IMG/VR virus record: IMGVR_UViG_3300030419_004102 | Location: 1 to 32,698 of that record | DNA from: a virus | Length of the DNA: 32,698 nucleotides | Reading direction: 5' to 3' (one strand) | The notes under the pieces: generated by a model | Told to the model about the DNA's origin: nothing | Databases searched by the model: none | Seen by the model: only the letters and a program-made list of their open reading frames with translations | In this document: in pieces, positions 1-6,656 of the stretch | How the letters are laid out: each line of letters opens with the position of its first letter | How positions within the stretch are numbered: the first letter of the stretch is position 1 | Program-made: the position numbers and the translations under genes

Positions 1-87
1 AAAGATGTTGCCGCTTTTGTGGAAACCTCGCTAGAGCCTGCTAAAAATGAATTGAAAGCCATTACTGGTATAGAGTGGAAATTTTAA
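1..87 (+). CDS. C-terminal end of holin-like protein (continues from 32426)
   Basis: The window opens in frame 1 with 28 sense codons and a TAA at 85-87, one base before the endolysin ATG. The fragment ends in ITGIEWKF and has no start of its own. The gene at 32426 leaves the right end of the window after exactly 91 codons, so the two pieces are in frame with each other. If the molecule is circular they form one 119-residue protein with two hydrophobic segments near its N-terminus. Seen: the open frame and phase match. Inferred: the join. If the window is only a slice of a longer genome, this is the tail of an unknown gene. Confidence 0.7.
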   Translation, partial: KDVAAFVETSLEPAKNELKAITGIEWKF

Positions 88-468
88 ATGCCTAAGTTTT
101 CTAAAAAGTCGCAGGATAGACTTAACACAACAGATCAAAGGTTGATTGACCTTTTCACAGAGGTTGTTAAGCATTTCGATTGTACTATACTCGAAGGGTT
201 AAGGACTGAAGAAAGACAAAAGAAATTAGTTGCCGAAGGTAAAAGCAAGACAATGAAATCGAAGCATTTGCTAGGCAAAGCTGTAGATGTTGCGCCTTAC
301 CCTATTGATTGGCAAGACAGAGAACGTTTTACATATTTTGCGGGTTTTGTGTTAGGGATAGCCTCGCAGAAAGGCTTAAACATTCGCTGGGGTGGCGACT
401 GGGACCAAGACAAAGATTTAAAAGACAATAAATTTGACGATTTGCCTCACTTCGAATTACGGGACTAA
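88..468 (+). CDS. Endolysin, M15 family L-alanyl-D-glutamate/D,D-peptidase
   Basis: This 126-residue protein is a compact zinc peptidase that would cut peptide cross-bridges of peptidoglycan at the end of infection. It carries the M15 signature: S58-x-H60 followed by G63-x-A-x-D67 (zinc ligands H60 and D67), a WGGDW block at 101-105, and D118-x-x-H121, matching the catalytic acid and third zinc ligand in phage T5-type endolysins. There is no signal peptide and no separate wall-binding domain, so export needs a holin. Holin-like genes lie on both sides. The start is the only ATG that keeps the whole domain; the Shine-Dalgarno upstream is weak, so coupling to the preceding gene, which stops immediately before it, is likely. 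Confidence 0.92.
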   Translation: MPKFSKKSQDRLNTTDQRLIDLFTEVVKHFDCTILEGLRTEERQKKLVAEGKSKTMKSKHLLGKAVDVAPYPIDWQDRERFTYFAGFVLGIASQKGLNIRWGGDWDQDKDLKDNKFDDLPHFELRD

Positions 469-469
469 T

Positions 470-721
470 ATGACTGGCGAAATTTTGGAACTAGTAGAAA
501 CTTTAGGAATTGCTGGCGGTCTAGCTGTCGGCTGTGGCTATCTTCTTTTTAAGGTGATTAAACACCAGCAAGAACGTACTGATAAGCGCATAGAAGAGCT
601 TTACAGCATTATTGTTAAACTCATTGATAAATCGAACAAAATCGAAGATAATATAATCGAACTTAAAAGCTCTACAGGGGCTATTGTAGATTTTCTAAAA
701 AATGGTAAGGGGCGTAAATAA
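470..721 (+). CDS. BhlA/holin-like membrane protein
   Basis: I use the ATG at 470, one base after the endolysin stop, giving 83 residues; a longer reading from an ATG at 434 would overlap the endolysin and has no ribosome site. Residues about 8-27 form a single hydrophobic segment rich in Gly and Leu, followed by a long charged amphipathic helix (QQERTDKRIEELY onward) and a basic end. One N-terminal membrane span plus a coiled-coil tail is the layout of BhlA/UviB-type holins and of XhlA-like proteins. Its place next to the endolysin supports a lysis role. It could instead be an antiholin or a spanin-like accessory protein. The family call is from layout, not from a decisive motif. Confidence 0.65.
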   Translation: MTGEILELVETLGIAGGLAVGCGYLLFKVIKHQQERTDKRIEELYSIIVKLIDKSNKIEDNIIELKSSTGAIVDFLKNGKGRK

Positions 722-930
722 TGAGCGAGAAAAAATCACCTGCTAAAAAAGCACCAGTTAAGAAACAAAGCAAAAAATCATTTAGTGAAGAACTAGAAAG
801 TTTAATAAAAGAAGCACAGGGAATCTTTGAAAAAGATGGGCAAGATTTTAATTGGCTTGATTTTATACATGCTTTAAAAGAAGCTCAACGCATTGCGTCA
901 AATAAAAGGCTATACAGAACCTCAAAATAA
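721..930 (+). CDS. Small lysine-rich protein, function unknown
   Basis: The 69-residue product starts at an ATG overlapping the previous stop (TAATG), so translation is probably coupled. Residues 4-20 are a Lys/Pro/Ala tract (SPAKKAPVKK and following) like the tails of histone H1-type or nucleoid proteins, then comes an acidic helical segment (FSEELESLIKEAQ) and a short basic end. The tract could bind nucleic acid, but no folded DNA-binding domain is visible. It closes the lysis-side gene block before the intergenic region leading to the replication genes. I do not recognise a family. Confidence 0.7.
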   Translation: MSEKKSPAKKAPVKKQSKKSFSEELESLIKEAQGIFEKDGQDFNWLDFIHALKEAQRIASNKRLYRTSK

Positions 931-989
931 TATTTTCATTTTTTAGTATTTTATATTATATACATGCAATAATATAAGGAGCTAAACAA
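931..989 (+). promoter_or_regulatory. AT-rich intergenic leader before PrimPol gene
   Basis: Fifty-nine almost pure A/T bases separate the lysis side from the replication gene. TATTAT at 954-959 and the overlapping TATATA at 957-962 resemble a -10 box, but no convincing -35 stands at the right distance (TTTTCA at 933-938 is the best). The end holds the extended ribosome site AAGGAGCTAA shared with other early genes. A promoter is expected here from gene layout, but the sequence support is weak. Confidence 0.35.
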
Positions 990-2969
990 ATGGAAGCAAT
1001 CGAATTATTGGAGCACGGGCTGTCTGTGTTTCCACTTCAAAACCAAAGCAAGTTCCCACCTAAAGGGTTGGCTTGGACTAAATATCAATCAGAATATATA
1101 ACAGAAGAATTTATCGAAACACACAAGGGTAATTTTGGAATTGCCACAGGTGAATTGTCTGGCATTACTGTTGTTGATGCTGATACAATTGAGGCTATAA
1201 GATGGATAGATGCTAACTTACCGCCTACACCATACAAAGTACATACCCAAGATGGCATTCACTATTATTACAAATATAATGGTGAAACCAACCAAAGAAT
1301 GAGTTACCTGCCGCCTAAAGATACAAAAGAAGGTAAAATTGATATTAGGGGTCAAGGTGGTTATGTAGTGGCCGAGGGTTCGTTTAATGAAAACGGATTT
1401 TTGTATAAGTCGGACGTTGATGCAGGCTTTACTGGTTTTGATGATTTACCCAAGCTAAGACCAGATACAGCAAAGCCAAAGTTTAAATCAAGTGCTACAT
1501 TAGAAGTGCTAAAAGGGAATGTCAGCCAAGGCAATCGCAACAACCTTTTATCAACTGTAATATATAGGCTTGCAATAAATGATTTTAAATATTCAGAAAG
1601 TCTTGCAATCGCAAATGCTTTAAATGCTCAACAACCAAAACCACTAAGTTCAATTGAAGTTTACAAACTTGTTGAGGGCAAATATAAATTAAAGGCTCAG
1701 GGCAAACTACAGAAATATATTGAGGTTGAAGATTTAAGCGAAATACTAAAAAAAGATGTTAGTGCTGATGGGTATAAAATACCAGAGCCAGAAGGCCTAT
1801 TGCTAGATTTAAAAAATTATATTCTTTGCAATAGCTTTTTATTACAACCTGCTTTTGCCTTAGCCTCTGGGCTTGGCATTGTCTCAGCACTAGCGGGTAA
1901 CATTTGGAAGTTTGACGGAATAGCACCTAATGTTTATTTATTCTCAATCGGAAAATCTGGAACAGGCAAAAATGCACCGATGAGATTTATTAAAAGCATT
2001 ATAGCTGGCAAGCTCAATCGTCCGTCATTGGTCGGTGCAGGAAAATATGCAAGCTCTGTTTCAATCATTGAAGATTTACCCAACAATAGGGAGCGAATTG
2101 ACGTAATAGACGAAGCATCAGCTCAATTCGAGATGGCAACTAAATTCGGTGCAGGGTCATTTCAAAGTGCTATTATTGAAACATTAAATGAATTGTACAC
2201 ATCAAGCCTTACAAAATTCGCTGGGGAGCGGTCTCGCACTTATGGGATTACTGGGGGCTGTTGGAATCCTTACGTAAGCATTTATGCAACAACTACCCCT
2301 GAGGGATTCAAAAGTTTTTTTAGCCGTAGTTTAATTGCCAAAGGAATTGGTGGTAGGTTAAGCATTTTTATAGGTGATGACCAACCTACAATGAACACAT
2401 CGGATAACGATAAAAAATTCAAGGGAAAAGATGCCTTGGCTCATTTAGCAGGGATGCGACCAATAATGAGGGAAGACATGCCCCTGCCTGCTGAAATGCC
2501 GATAGAAGATAATGCAAAGGCTTATTGGAATGACTACAAGCGCAACAGGGTTGAGTATGTATTTAGCTTAAGTGACGGTTTAGAAAGGACAATACATGCA
2601 AGGGAAGTAGAGCAAGCAAATAAATTCACACAATTGCATGCATTAGGAAGAAACCCAAAAAACCCAATAATTAACATTATTGATATTGACTTCGGGTGTA
2701 AATTGGCAGAATATTGTTTAAGGAGTCTTAACGATATCCTAAAGGATAACATCTCGCAAAACAAGCATGAAGCAATGCTAAAAGAAGTTATCGCAAAAAT
2801 AAAGGAGCTGAAAAGCCCTAATAAAGAAGAGCTTCAAAAAGCACTAATGCATATAAGGTTGCGAGAGTTGGAAGAATGCTTAACTACATTAACCGACACT
2901 AAAGAGGTTTTTGCAGTCAGGACGGGCAACGAAATAAAATATTGCCATTCGTCTACAATAGCAATTTAA
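990..2969 (+). CDS. Bifunctional primase-polymerase / helicase
   Basis: This 659-residue protein is the core replication enzyme. Residues 1-140 match the PrimPol (AEP) fold: a GLSVFPL strand, KGLAW, an IATG-x-x-SGI-x-VVDAD motif with metal-binding D63 and D65, H91 in GIHYYY, and D118 in KIDIRGQGGYVV. Residues about 170-232 look like a primase C-terminal (PriCT-type) helical domain. From about 270 there is a P-loop ATPase of the DUF3987/phage helicase type with Walker A GKSGTGKN (321-328) and a Walker B-like IDVIDE (370-375). It should lay primers and unwind DNA. No replicative DNA polymerase is recognised elsewhere in the window, so a host polymerase or the AEP domain itself must extend. The start follows a strong AAGGAGCTAA site. 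Confidence 0.88.
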   Translation: MEAIELLEHGLSVFPLQNQSKFPPKGLAWTKYQSEYITEEFIETHKGNFGIATGELSGITVVDADTIEAIRWIDANLPPTPYKVHTQDGIHYYYKYNGETNQRMSYLPPKDTKEGKIDIRGQGGYVVAEGSFNENGFLYKSDVDAGFTGFDDLPKLRPDTAKPKFKSSATLEVLKGNVSQGNRNNLLSTVIYRLAINDFKYSESLAIANALNAQQPKPLSSIEVYKLVEGKYKLKAQGKLQKYIEVEDLSEILKKDVSADGYKIPEPEGLLLDLKNYILCNSFLLQPAFALASGLGIVSALAGNIWKFDGIAPNVYLFSIGKSGTGKNAPMRFIKSIIAGKLNRPSLVGAGKYASSVSIIEDLPNNRERIDVIDEASAQFEMATKFGAGSFQSAIIETLNELYTSSLTKFAGERSRTYGITGGCWNPYVSIYATTTPEGFKSFFSRSLIAKGIGGRLSIFIGDDQPTMNTSDNDKKFKGKDALAHLAGMRPIMREDMPLPAEMPIEDNAKAYWNDYKRNRVEYVFSLSDGLERTIHAREVEQANKFTQLHALGRNPKNPIINIIDIDFGCKLAEYCLRSLNDILKDNISQNKHEAMLKEVIAKIKELKSPNKEELQKALMHIRLRELEECLTTLTDTKEVFAVRTGNEIKYCHSSTIAI

Positions 2970-3003
2970 TTCCCCGCACACATACCCCCTTCAAACCCTC
3001 GGC

Positions 3004-3033
3004 AGGGCTAGTGTAAAAACTAGCCCTTTTTTT
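3004..3033 (+). terminator. Rho-independent terminator after PrimPol-helicase
   Basis: An 8-bp perfect stem AGGGCTAG (3004-3011) / CTAGCCCT (3020-3027) with an 8-base loop is followed by seven T (3027-3033). It lies 35 bases after the stop codon. This is the clearest intrinsic terminator of the early region and ends the transcript entering from the left. Confidence 0.9.
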
Positions 3034-3266
3034 GTCTAAATTTATTATTTTGACTAAATATAAAATATATGGTATTGCTTAAAGCATAAGCTATCGCTTA
3101 TACTTCTTAAAGCTTTTCAGCTTTCAACCCCGTAGGGGTTTTAATCTTCAAATCTAATTTCTTAGCAGAAAAAGCAATACCATAAGATTGCAAATAAACT
3201 AATACCCCTCTTTTTTTCTGTTTTAAAAATAAATAATAAAATATTATAAAAAATGAATAAAAATAC
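3034..3266. other. Gene-free AT-rich stretch with nested inverted repeats
   Basis: No credible gene lies between the terminator and the promoter at 3267. A 13-bp perfect inverted repeat (TATGGTATTGCTT at 3068-3080, its complement at 3172-3184) closes a segment holding three hairpins: ATAAGC/GCTTAT (3086-3091, 3096-3101; loop TATC), AAAGC/GCTTT (3109-3113, 3120-3124) and AACCCC/GGGGTT (3126-3131, 3135-3140; loop GTA, then TTTT). CTTAAAGC also repeats directly at 3078 and 3106. It could be a structured RNA, a replication origin or an operator cluster. The pairing is seen; the function is unknown. Confidence 0.55.
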
Positions 3267-3295
3267 TTTACTATGTTTAATGGGCTTGTTATAAC
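3267..3295 (+). promoter_or_regulatory. Sigma70-type promoter, early operon copy 1
   Basis: TTTACT (3267-3272) and TATAAC (3290-3295) are separated by exactly 17 bases, giving a start near 3302. The block AAAAATACT before and around the -35, GTTTA in the spacer, the TATAAC box and the downstream leader are repeated almost unchanged at 7581-7650. Two matching copies in front of separate genes make this better supported than a single box match. The leader contains a small hairpin (3309-3312 with 3318-3321) just before the ribosome site. Confidence 0.7.
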
Positions 3296-3332
3296 TATAC
3301 TTGTCAAGGCGAGGAAATCGCAAGGAGCTAAG

Positions 3333-3506
3333 ATGAAAACAATCACTTATAAAATAACAGCATTAACTTATGAAGAGCAAAAAGAAACTGTATTTACAAA
3401 GACAGTTCAAGAAGGCGTTGATATTAAGCTTAAGGTTGGTGATAAGTATTACGGAGCTACTATTACAAAGATCACAGAAGAAAAGCCTTTTATTAAAGTA
3501 TCATAA
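3333..3506 (+). CDS. Small hypothetical protein, early region
   Basis: I start at the ATG at 3333 because it sits 5 bases behind AAGGAG; an ATG at 3273 lies inside the promoter. The 57-residue product starts MKTITYKITAL and looks like a small beta-rich protein with several alternating strands (for example YYGATITKI). There is no membrane segment and no known motif. It is the first gene after the early promoter and the structured region, a position where phages often carry host-takeover or anti-defence proteins, but nothing in the sequence shows that role. Confidence 0.75.
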   Translation: MKTITYKITALTYEEQKETVFTKTVQEGVDIKLKVGDKYYGATITKITEEKPFIKVS

Positions 3507-3528
3507 TAAACAAGACAAGGAGCTAAAT

Positions 3529-3804
3529 ATGTACAAAGGAAATCATGTAAAAAAAGCTAGATGTTATCAATTTAGTTATTTAACTCAAGAAAAGTTAAAT
3601 AGCAAAAATGCAAAAGAGCTTATAGGCCTTTTGCAACAATCAGAGTCGCACGGTTTTAATATGGGTATGGCTCTAATGGACCATACTAAAGATTGTGACG
3701 TTACTTGGGAAGAGGTGGGCAAGATTAGAGTCCAAATCGTAAAAACTCTTTGGAAAAACTTCCCAAGAGAAGCCAAGAGAAGAGGGCTAAAAAAGTTTAA
3801 CTAA
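3529..3804 (+). CDS. Hypothetical protein, basic C-terminus
   Basis: The start at 3529 follows AAGGAGCTAA by the usual distance; the open frame extends further up but without a ribosome site. The 91-residue product is helical, with two cysteines (in KKARCYQF and KDCDVTW) and a strongly basic end (REAKRRGLKKF). It is co-transcribed with the 57-residue gene and followed by a short terminator-like hairpin. I do not recognise a family; a small regulator or nucleic-acid binder would fit the charge, but this is a guess. Confidence 0.75.
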   Translation: MYKGNHVKKARCYQFSYLTQEKLNSKNAKELIGLLQQSESHGFNMGMALMDHTKDCDVTWEEVGKIRVQIVKTLWKNFPREAKRRGLKKFN

Positions 3805-3810
3805 CAAATC

Positions 3811-3832
3811 AAGGCCCCGAAAGGGGCTTTTT
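3811..3832 (+). terminator. Short GAAA-loop hairpin terminator
   Basis: Pairing of 3811-3818 with 3823-3830 (GGCCCC core, GAAA tetraloop, one G-T wobble) runs into five T. It lies 7 bases after a stop codon and 28 bases before the next ATG. The core, including the preceding AATCA, is nearly identical to the hairpin at 7857-7872, which lacks the T run. It is probably a partial terminator or attenuator. Confidence 0.65.
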
Positions 3833-3859
3833 CTTAAAAAAAACAACAAGGAGCTAATC

Positions 3860-4585
3860 ATGTTATATCATTCAAACTCAAAACTAATTACATTTGGCGA
3901 AGCCACAGCAATCGATTTGCCAGAGGCAACAAAGAGTTATCAGCCTGTTAGCAACAGGTATCTTATTAATGCTGTAACAGACAGCATTGAAGGGCACGGG
4001 CTAATACTAGACACAATGGAGCTGGCTTGCTCGACTGATGGCCAAAAGTTATTTGGCTGCGCCAAAATAAAGCATGAAAACGAAGAACTAGCCCCTGCTA
4101 TTTGTTTCAGAAATAGCTATGACAAAAGCATGTCGGTAGGGCTTGCAAGCGGAGCTAAAGTATTTGTTTGTGACAATCTACAAATTCAAGGCTCAAGCTT
4201 TACGAAGCTAAGAAAGCATACCACTAATGTTATGGATGATGTTGAATGGCTAGTAAAAGAAGCTGTTGCATCGATAGTGCCTGATTTTGAAAAAGAGTTA
4301 CAAACAATCGAAGATATGGAGTTTAGGTATATAACTTTAGAGCAAGGCTATCAATTCCTTGGGCTTCTTAGAGGTTTAGACATCTTAAATTCTAAGTGCT
4401 TTAACATCGCATTAAAAGAGTGGAAAAAACCACAGCACGAATGCTTTCCTAGCAACAACCTTTGGAGCTTGTATAATGCTTGCACCGAAGGGTTAAAAGG
4501 ATCAAATGCAGCTTACGCTTTACAAGCAATGGTTAAATTTGACAGAGTATTTAAAAAGGACATTCTAAGGCTAAAAGTTGCATAA
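3860..4585 (+). CDS. DUF932 family phage protein
   Basis: The 241-residue product matches the DUF932 phage/plasmid family: an opening strand region with EGHGLILDTME, FRNSYDKS at 83-90, KVFVCDN at 100-106 and RKHT at 118-121, the usual place of the conserved N-x-x..H block, followed by a helical C-terminal half. DUF932 proteins are widespread beside replication and recombination genes in phages and plasmids, and their biochemical role is not established. The start follows AAGGAGCTAA. It is flanked by two hairpins, so it may be its own expression unit. There is no metal-binding or nuclease motif that I would trust. Confidence 0.8.
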   Translation: MLYHSNSKLITFGEATAIDLPEATKSYQPVSNRYLINAVTDSIEGHGLILDTMELACSTDGQKLFGCAKIKHENEELAPAICFRNSYDKSMSVGLASGAKVFVCDNLQIQGSSFTKLRKHTTNVMDDVEWLVKEAVASIVPDFEKELQTIEDMEFRYITLEQGYQFLGLLRGLDILNSKCFNIALKEWKKPQHECFPSNNLWSLYNACTEGLKGSNAAYALQAMVKFDRVFKKDILRLKVA

Positions 4586-4619
4586 AGTTCTTTAAAATAA
4601 TAAAAAATACGGTTATATA

Positions 4620-4644
4620 CTAAAGGGCCTTTAGTGCCCTTTAG
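4620..4644 (+). promoter_or_regulatory. 9-bp hairpin abutting the ribosome-binding site
   Basis: CTAAAGGGC (4620-4628) pairs perfectly with GCCCTTTAG (4636-4644) around a 7-base loop. The last paired base is the first G of the AGGAG ribosome site (4643-4647) of the next gene, so folding would partly mask it. There is no T run, so it is not a standard terminator. TATATACT directly upstream looks like a -10 box, but transcripts from it would start inside the stem. Confidence 0.55.
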
Positions 4645-4653
4645 GAGCAAGAA

Positions 4654-4836
4654 ATGAAAGTTTACTTAAATAATGAAACAATGTCTGCTGAATGGATGGA
4701 AAAAAATTTAGAAGACGACGACATATATCTAAAAAAACCCAAAGATAAAGATTTTAAAATTTTCGTGCAGTCGGTGACAAATTCAAATAACCATTGGAAA
4801 GACTCAAGCGGCAACAGAATACAAATAGAATTATGA
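4654..4836 (+). CDS. Small hypothetical acidic protein
   Basis: The 60-residue product starts behind AGGAGC with 6 bases spacing. It is mixed-charge with an acidic stretch (EKNLEDDDIY) and a C-terminal half rich in Asn, Ser and Lys. There is no membrane segment and no known motif. Its translation is probably controlled by the hairpin that touches its ribosome site. It precedes the HTH gene by only 12 bases, so the two are expressed together. Confidence 0.7.
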   Translation: MKVYLNNETMSAEWMEKNLEDDDIYLKKPKDKDFKIFVQSVTNSNNHWKDSSGNRIQIEL

Positions 4837-4848
4837 GGAGGTGAAAAA

Positions 4849-5067
4849 ATGAAGCAGTACTATAGTGCAACAGAAATGGCTAATATTTTTGGTGTATCAA
4901 AAATGACACTTTATAACTGGTACAACAAGTCAGAAAAAGACTTACCACCAGTTATAAAAAATTCTGGGAAGTGGCTATTCCCAATAAAAGAATATGAGCA
5001 ATGGAAAGCTATACAGCTTTCCAAACAGACGAGCATTGCCGAAGCTGCGGCAAAATACACAAAATAA
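4849..5067 (+). CDS. Helix-turn-helix DNA-binding protein, excisionase-like
   Basis: This 72-residue protein opens with an HTH of the MerR/excisionase (HTH_17) kind: Y5-SATEMANIFGVS-KMTLYNWY (about residues 4-25), then a wing with PPVIKNSGKWLFPIKEYEQW that reads like the second strand pair of excisionase-type winged helices. It should bind DNA and may control early transcription or act at the replication start. The ribosome site GGAGGTGA is the most canonical in the early region and lacks the CTAA extension of its neighbours. No integrase accompanies it, so an excision role is unlikely. It could also be a small-terminase-like HTH, but a separate candidate for that exists at 10588. Confidence 0.78.
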   Translation: MKQYYSATEMANIFGVSKMTLYNWYNKSEKDLPPVIKNSGKWLFPIKEYEQWKAIQLSKQTSIAEAAAKYTK

Positions 5068-5082
5068 AAAGGAGCATATAAA

Positions 5083-6000
5083 ATGTACAAAACAACAAAG
5101 GAGCTAAATAGCAGACAAGTTGAGCTACTTGTCTACGGGGGAGCAGGAGTCGGGAAAACTTCACTTGTATCCACAATACCAGATGATGATGAAAATATCC
5201 TCATTATCGATTTTGACAACGGAACTTTTACCCTCAGGGACAAAGACATAGCCGTTGCCCAACCAACAAGCATTAAAGAAGCATTTTCTCTTTTTATGGA
5301 TTTGCAAAAGAACAACAACTTCAATTGGGTTGTTGTGGATGCATTGAGCGAAATGTCTAGCATGTTTTTGTCGGAATTAAAGCAAAAGCACAGGGACTCT
5401 AGGCAGGCTTATATGGAGATGGGTGATCTAATCAAGCAAGCCGTTTCAATGTTAAGGGGTTTGAAGTGTAATAAATATTTTATTACTCATCAAGACCAGA
5501 TTCAAGACGATGCAGGTTGCTTGCTTTACAGTCCATCGTTGGAAGGTAATGCGCTAAAGCAAAAGCTTCCGCAGTTTTTTGATATCGTAGCTTGCTACAG
5601 GATATTCAAAAAAGAGGACGGTAGCGTAACGAGGGCGCTACAAACCTCAAGCGAGGCTGATCAAAGGTTTGTCTGCAAGGATAGGTCACAAGCATTAGAT
5701 GCTTACGAGAAGCCGAACATTAAAGCAATTTGGGATAAGATATACCCAGAATTTACTGAAAATTTTACAGAAGGGAATTCTACTGAAGACCCTGCAGTAA
5801 AATTAATACAAGAGGTATTCACAGGTGCAGAGGTTGAAGAATATTATGCACCAACAGCTGTGCCAGTTGGAACTGCAGAATTGCACTTAAATGGCAAAGT
5901 TTTCCAAGGTACGGTTACCGAAAGCGAATTCATTTTTAAGAATGGAAAAAGCAGACCGCTTTCTGAATGCCCAGACGAAGCAAAATTTTTCATGGTATAA
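5083..6000 (+). CDS. RecA-like ATPase, Sak4 / AAA_24 recombinase
   Basis: The 305-residue protein has the phage AAA_24 layout: Walker A GGAGVGKT at 19-26, IIDFDNG near 41-47 and Walker B WVVVD at 82-86, with a core of about 230 residues and a variable tail. Proteins of this type next to an ssDNA-binding protein are Sak4-like single-strand annealing or Rad51-like recombinases. The next gene is such an ssDNA-binding protein, and a YqaJ exonuclease follows at 8225, so a complete recombination set is present. Residues after about 235 are acidic and then carry a small strand-rich end with no known motif. Some AAA_24 proteins have other roles; the context supports recombination. Confidence 0.82.
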   Translation: MYKTTKELNSRQVELLVYGGAGVGKTSLVSTIPDDDENILIIDFDNGTFTLRDKDIAVAQPTSIKEAFSLFMDLQKNNNFNWVVVDALSEMSSMFLSELKQKHRDSRQAYMEMGDLIKQAVSMLRGLKCNKYFITHQDQIQDDAGCLLYSPSLEGNALKQKLPQFFDIVACYRIFKKEDGSVTRALQTSSEADQRFVCKDRSQALDAYEKPNIKAIWDKIYPEFTENFTEGNSTEDPAVKLIQEVFTGAEVEEYYAPTAVPVGTAELHLNGKVFQGTVTESEFIFKNGKSRPLSECPDEAKFFMV

Positions 6001-6018
6001 AAACAAGGAGCAAAAAAC

Positions 6019-6426
6019 ATGAACTTTTTAGGATTCAGCCCAAACGATTATATGACAAACAACGAAGAGCGAAGCTTTGCCCCTATTCCAAGGGGCAAGT
6101 ATAATGCCGAGATAACAGAAATTGGTGATTACACTAGCAAGGCAGGCAACCAAATGATTAAAGCTGTCTTTGATATTGTAGGACCTTCACACATTGGCAG
6201 GAAGTTGTTTGAATATTTCAACGTACATAACGAAGGTAAAGGTGGGGAAATTGCCAAGCAAAGACTAACCGCTTTGTTAAAGGCTAGTAACTCATTAAAT
6301 GCTAAAGGATTTGAGCAGATAAAAACAAAAAAGCTTAAGCTTATGGTGATCGTTGAGGACGACAGGAACAGGGTCGTTGCTTTCGAGCCTGCTACAGAAG
6401 AAAAGCATGACGAGACTCCGTGGTAG
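6019..6426 (+). CDS. DUF669-type single-stranded DNA-binding protein
   Basis: This 135-residue protein fits DUF669: an opening NFLGFSP segment, IPRGKYNAEITEI strand, MIKAVFDIVGP, a GRKLFEYFNV strand and a helical AKQRLTALLKA region. Its end is acidic and closes with DETPW, recalling the acidic hydrophobic tip by which bacterial SSB recruits partners. It follows the Sak4-like ATPase by 18 bases and almost certainly works with it on ssDNA during replication and recombination. The start has an AAGGAG site. The tail analogy with SSB is inference; the domain call is firm. Confidence 0.82.
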   Translation: MNFLGFSPNDYMTNNEERSFAPIPRGKYNAEITEIGDYTSKAGNQMIKAVFDIVGPSHIGRKLFEYFNVHNEGKGGEIAKQRLTALLKASNSLNAKGFEQIKTKKLKLMVIVEDDRNRVVAFEPATEEKHDETPW

Positions 6427-6428
6427 TT

Positions 6429-6641
6429 ATGATGGATTATGTATTTTCAAAAGATCACGACAGAAGAACATCCATTAAACATACTGCCGAGCTCTTGTTG
6501 GCTGGACTACTTAGCAACCCAAATTTAAAAGAAATCTACGAAGAGATTGCAGACGGTGAATCATTAGAAGAGCTTGCTGTAATTCGTGCCATAAGATTGC
6601 AGGAAAAATTGGGTGAAAAAATGGACAGGCGAAGAAAATAG
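6429..6641 (+). CDS. Small hypothetical helical protein
   Basis: The reading is 70 residues from the ATG at 6429; a second ATG follows at 6432 and a GTG lies at 6420, inside the end of the previous gene. No clear ribosome site decides between them, so coupling to the ssDNA-binding gene is likely. The product is helical and charged with an acidic middle (EIYEEIADGESLEEL) and a basic end (KMDRRRK). No family is recognised. It closes this block before the hairpin at 6657. Confidence 0.6.
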   Translation: MMDYVFSKDHDRRTSIKHTAELLLAGLLSNPNLKEIYEEIADGESLEELAVIRAIRLQEKLGEKMDRRRK

Positions 6642-6656
6642 TATATAAAAAAGAAA

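Noticed and set aside
3068-3184. tRNA or tmRNA in the multibranch region
   Set aside because: At 117 bases with a 13-bp closing stem and no TTCRA loop, anticodon arm or CCA end, it does not fit a tRNA.
3107-3346. 79-codon reading on the minus strand across the gene-free region
   Set aside because: It runs through the early promoter and the hairpins, its ATG lies inside the next gene, it has no ribosome site, and its hydrophobic stretch is what AT-rich antisense DNA gives. A shorter reading from TTG is possible but unsupported.
4608-4625. Promoter with TATACT before the 4654 gene
   Set aside because: No acceptable -35 at 16-18 bases, and the start would fall inside the hairpin stem.
4849-5067. 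HTH protein as lysogeny excisionase
   Set aside because: The fold fits, but there is no integrase or repressor, so it is kept only as a DNA-binding protein.
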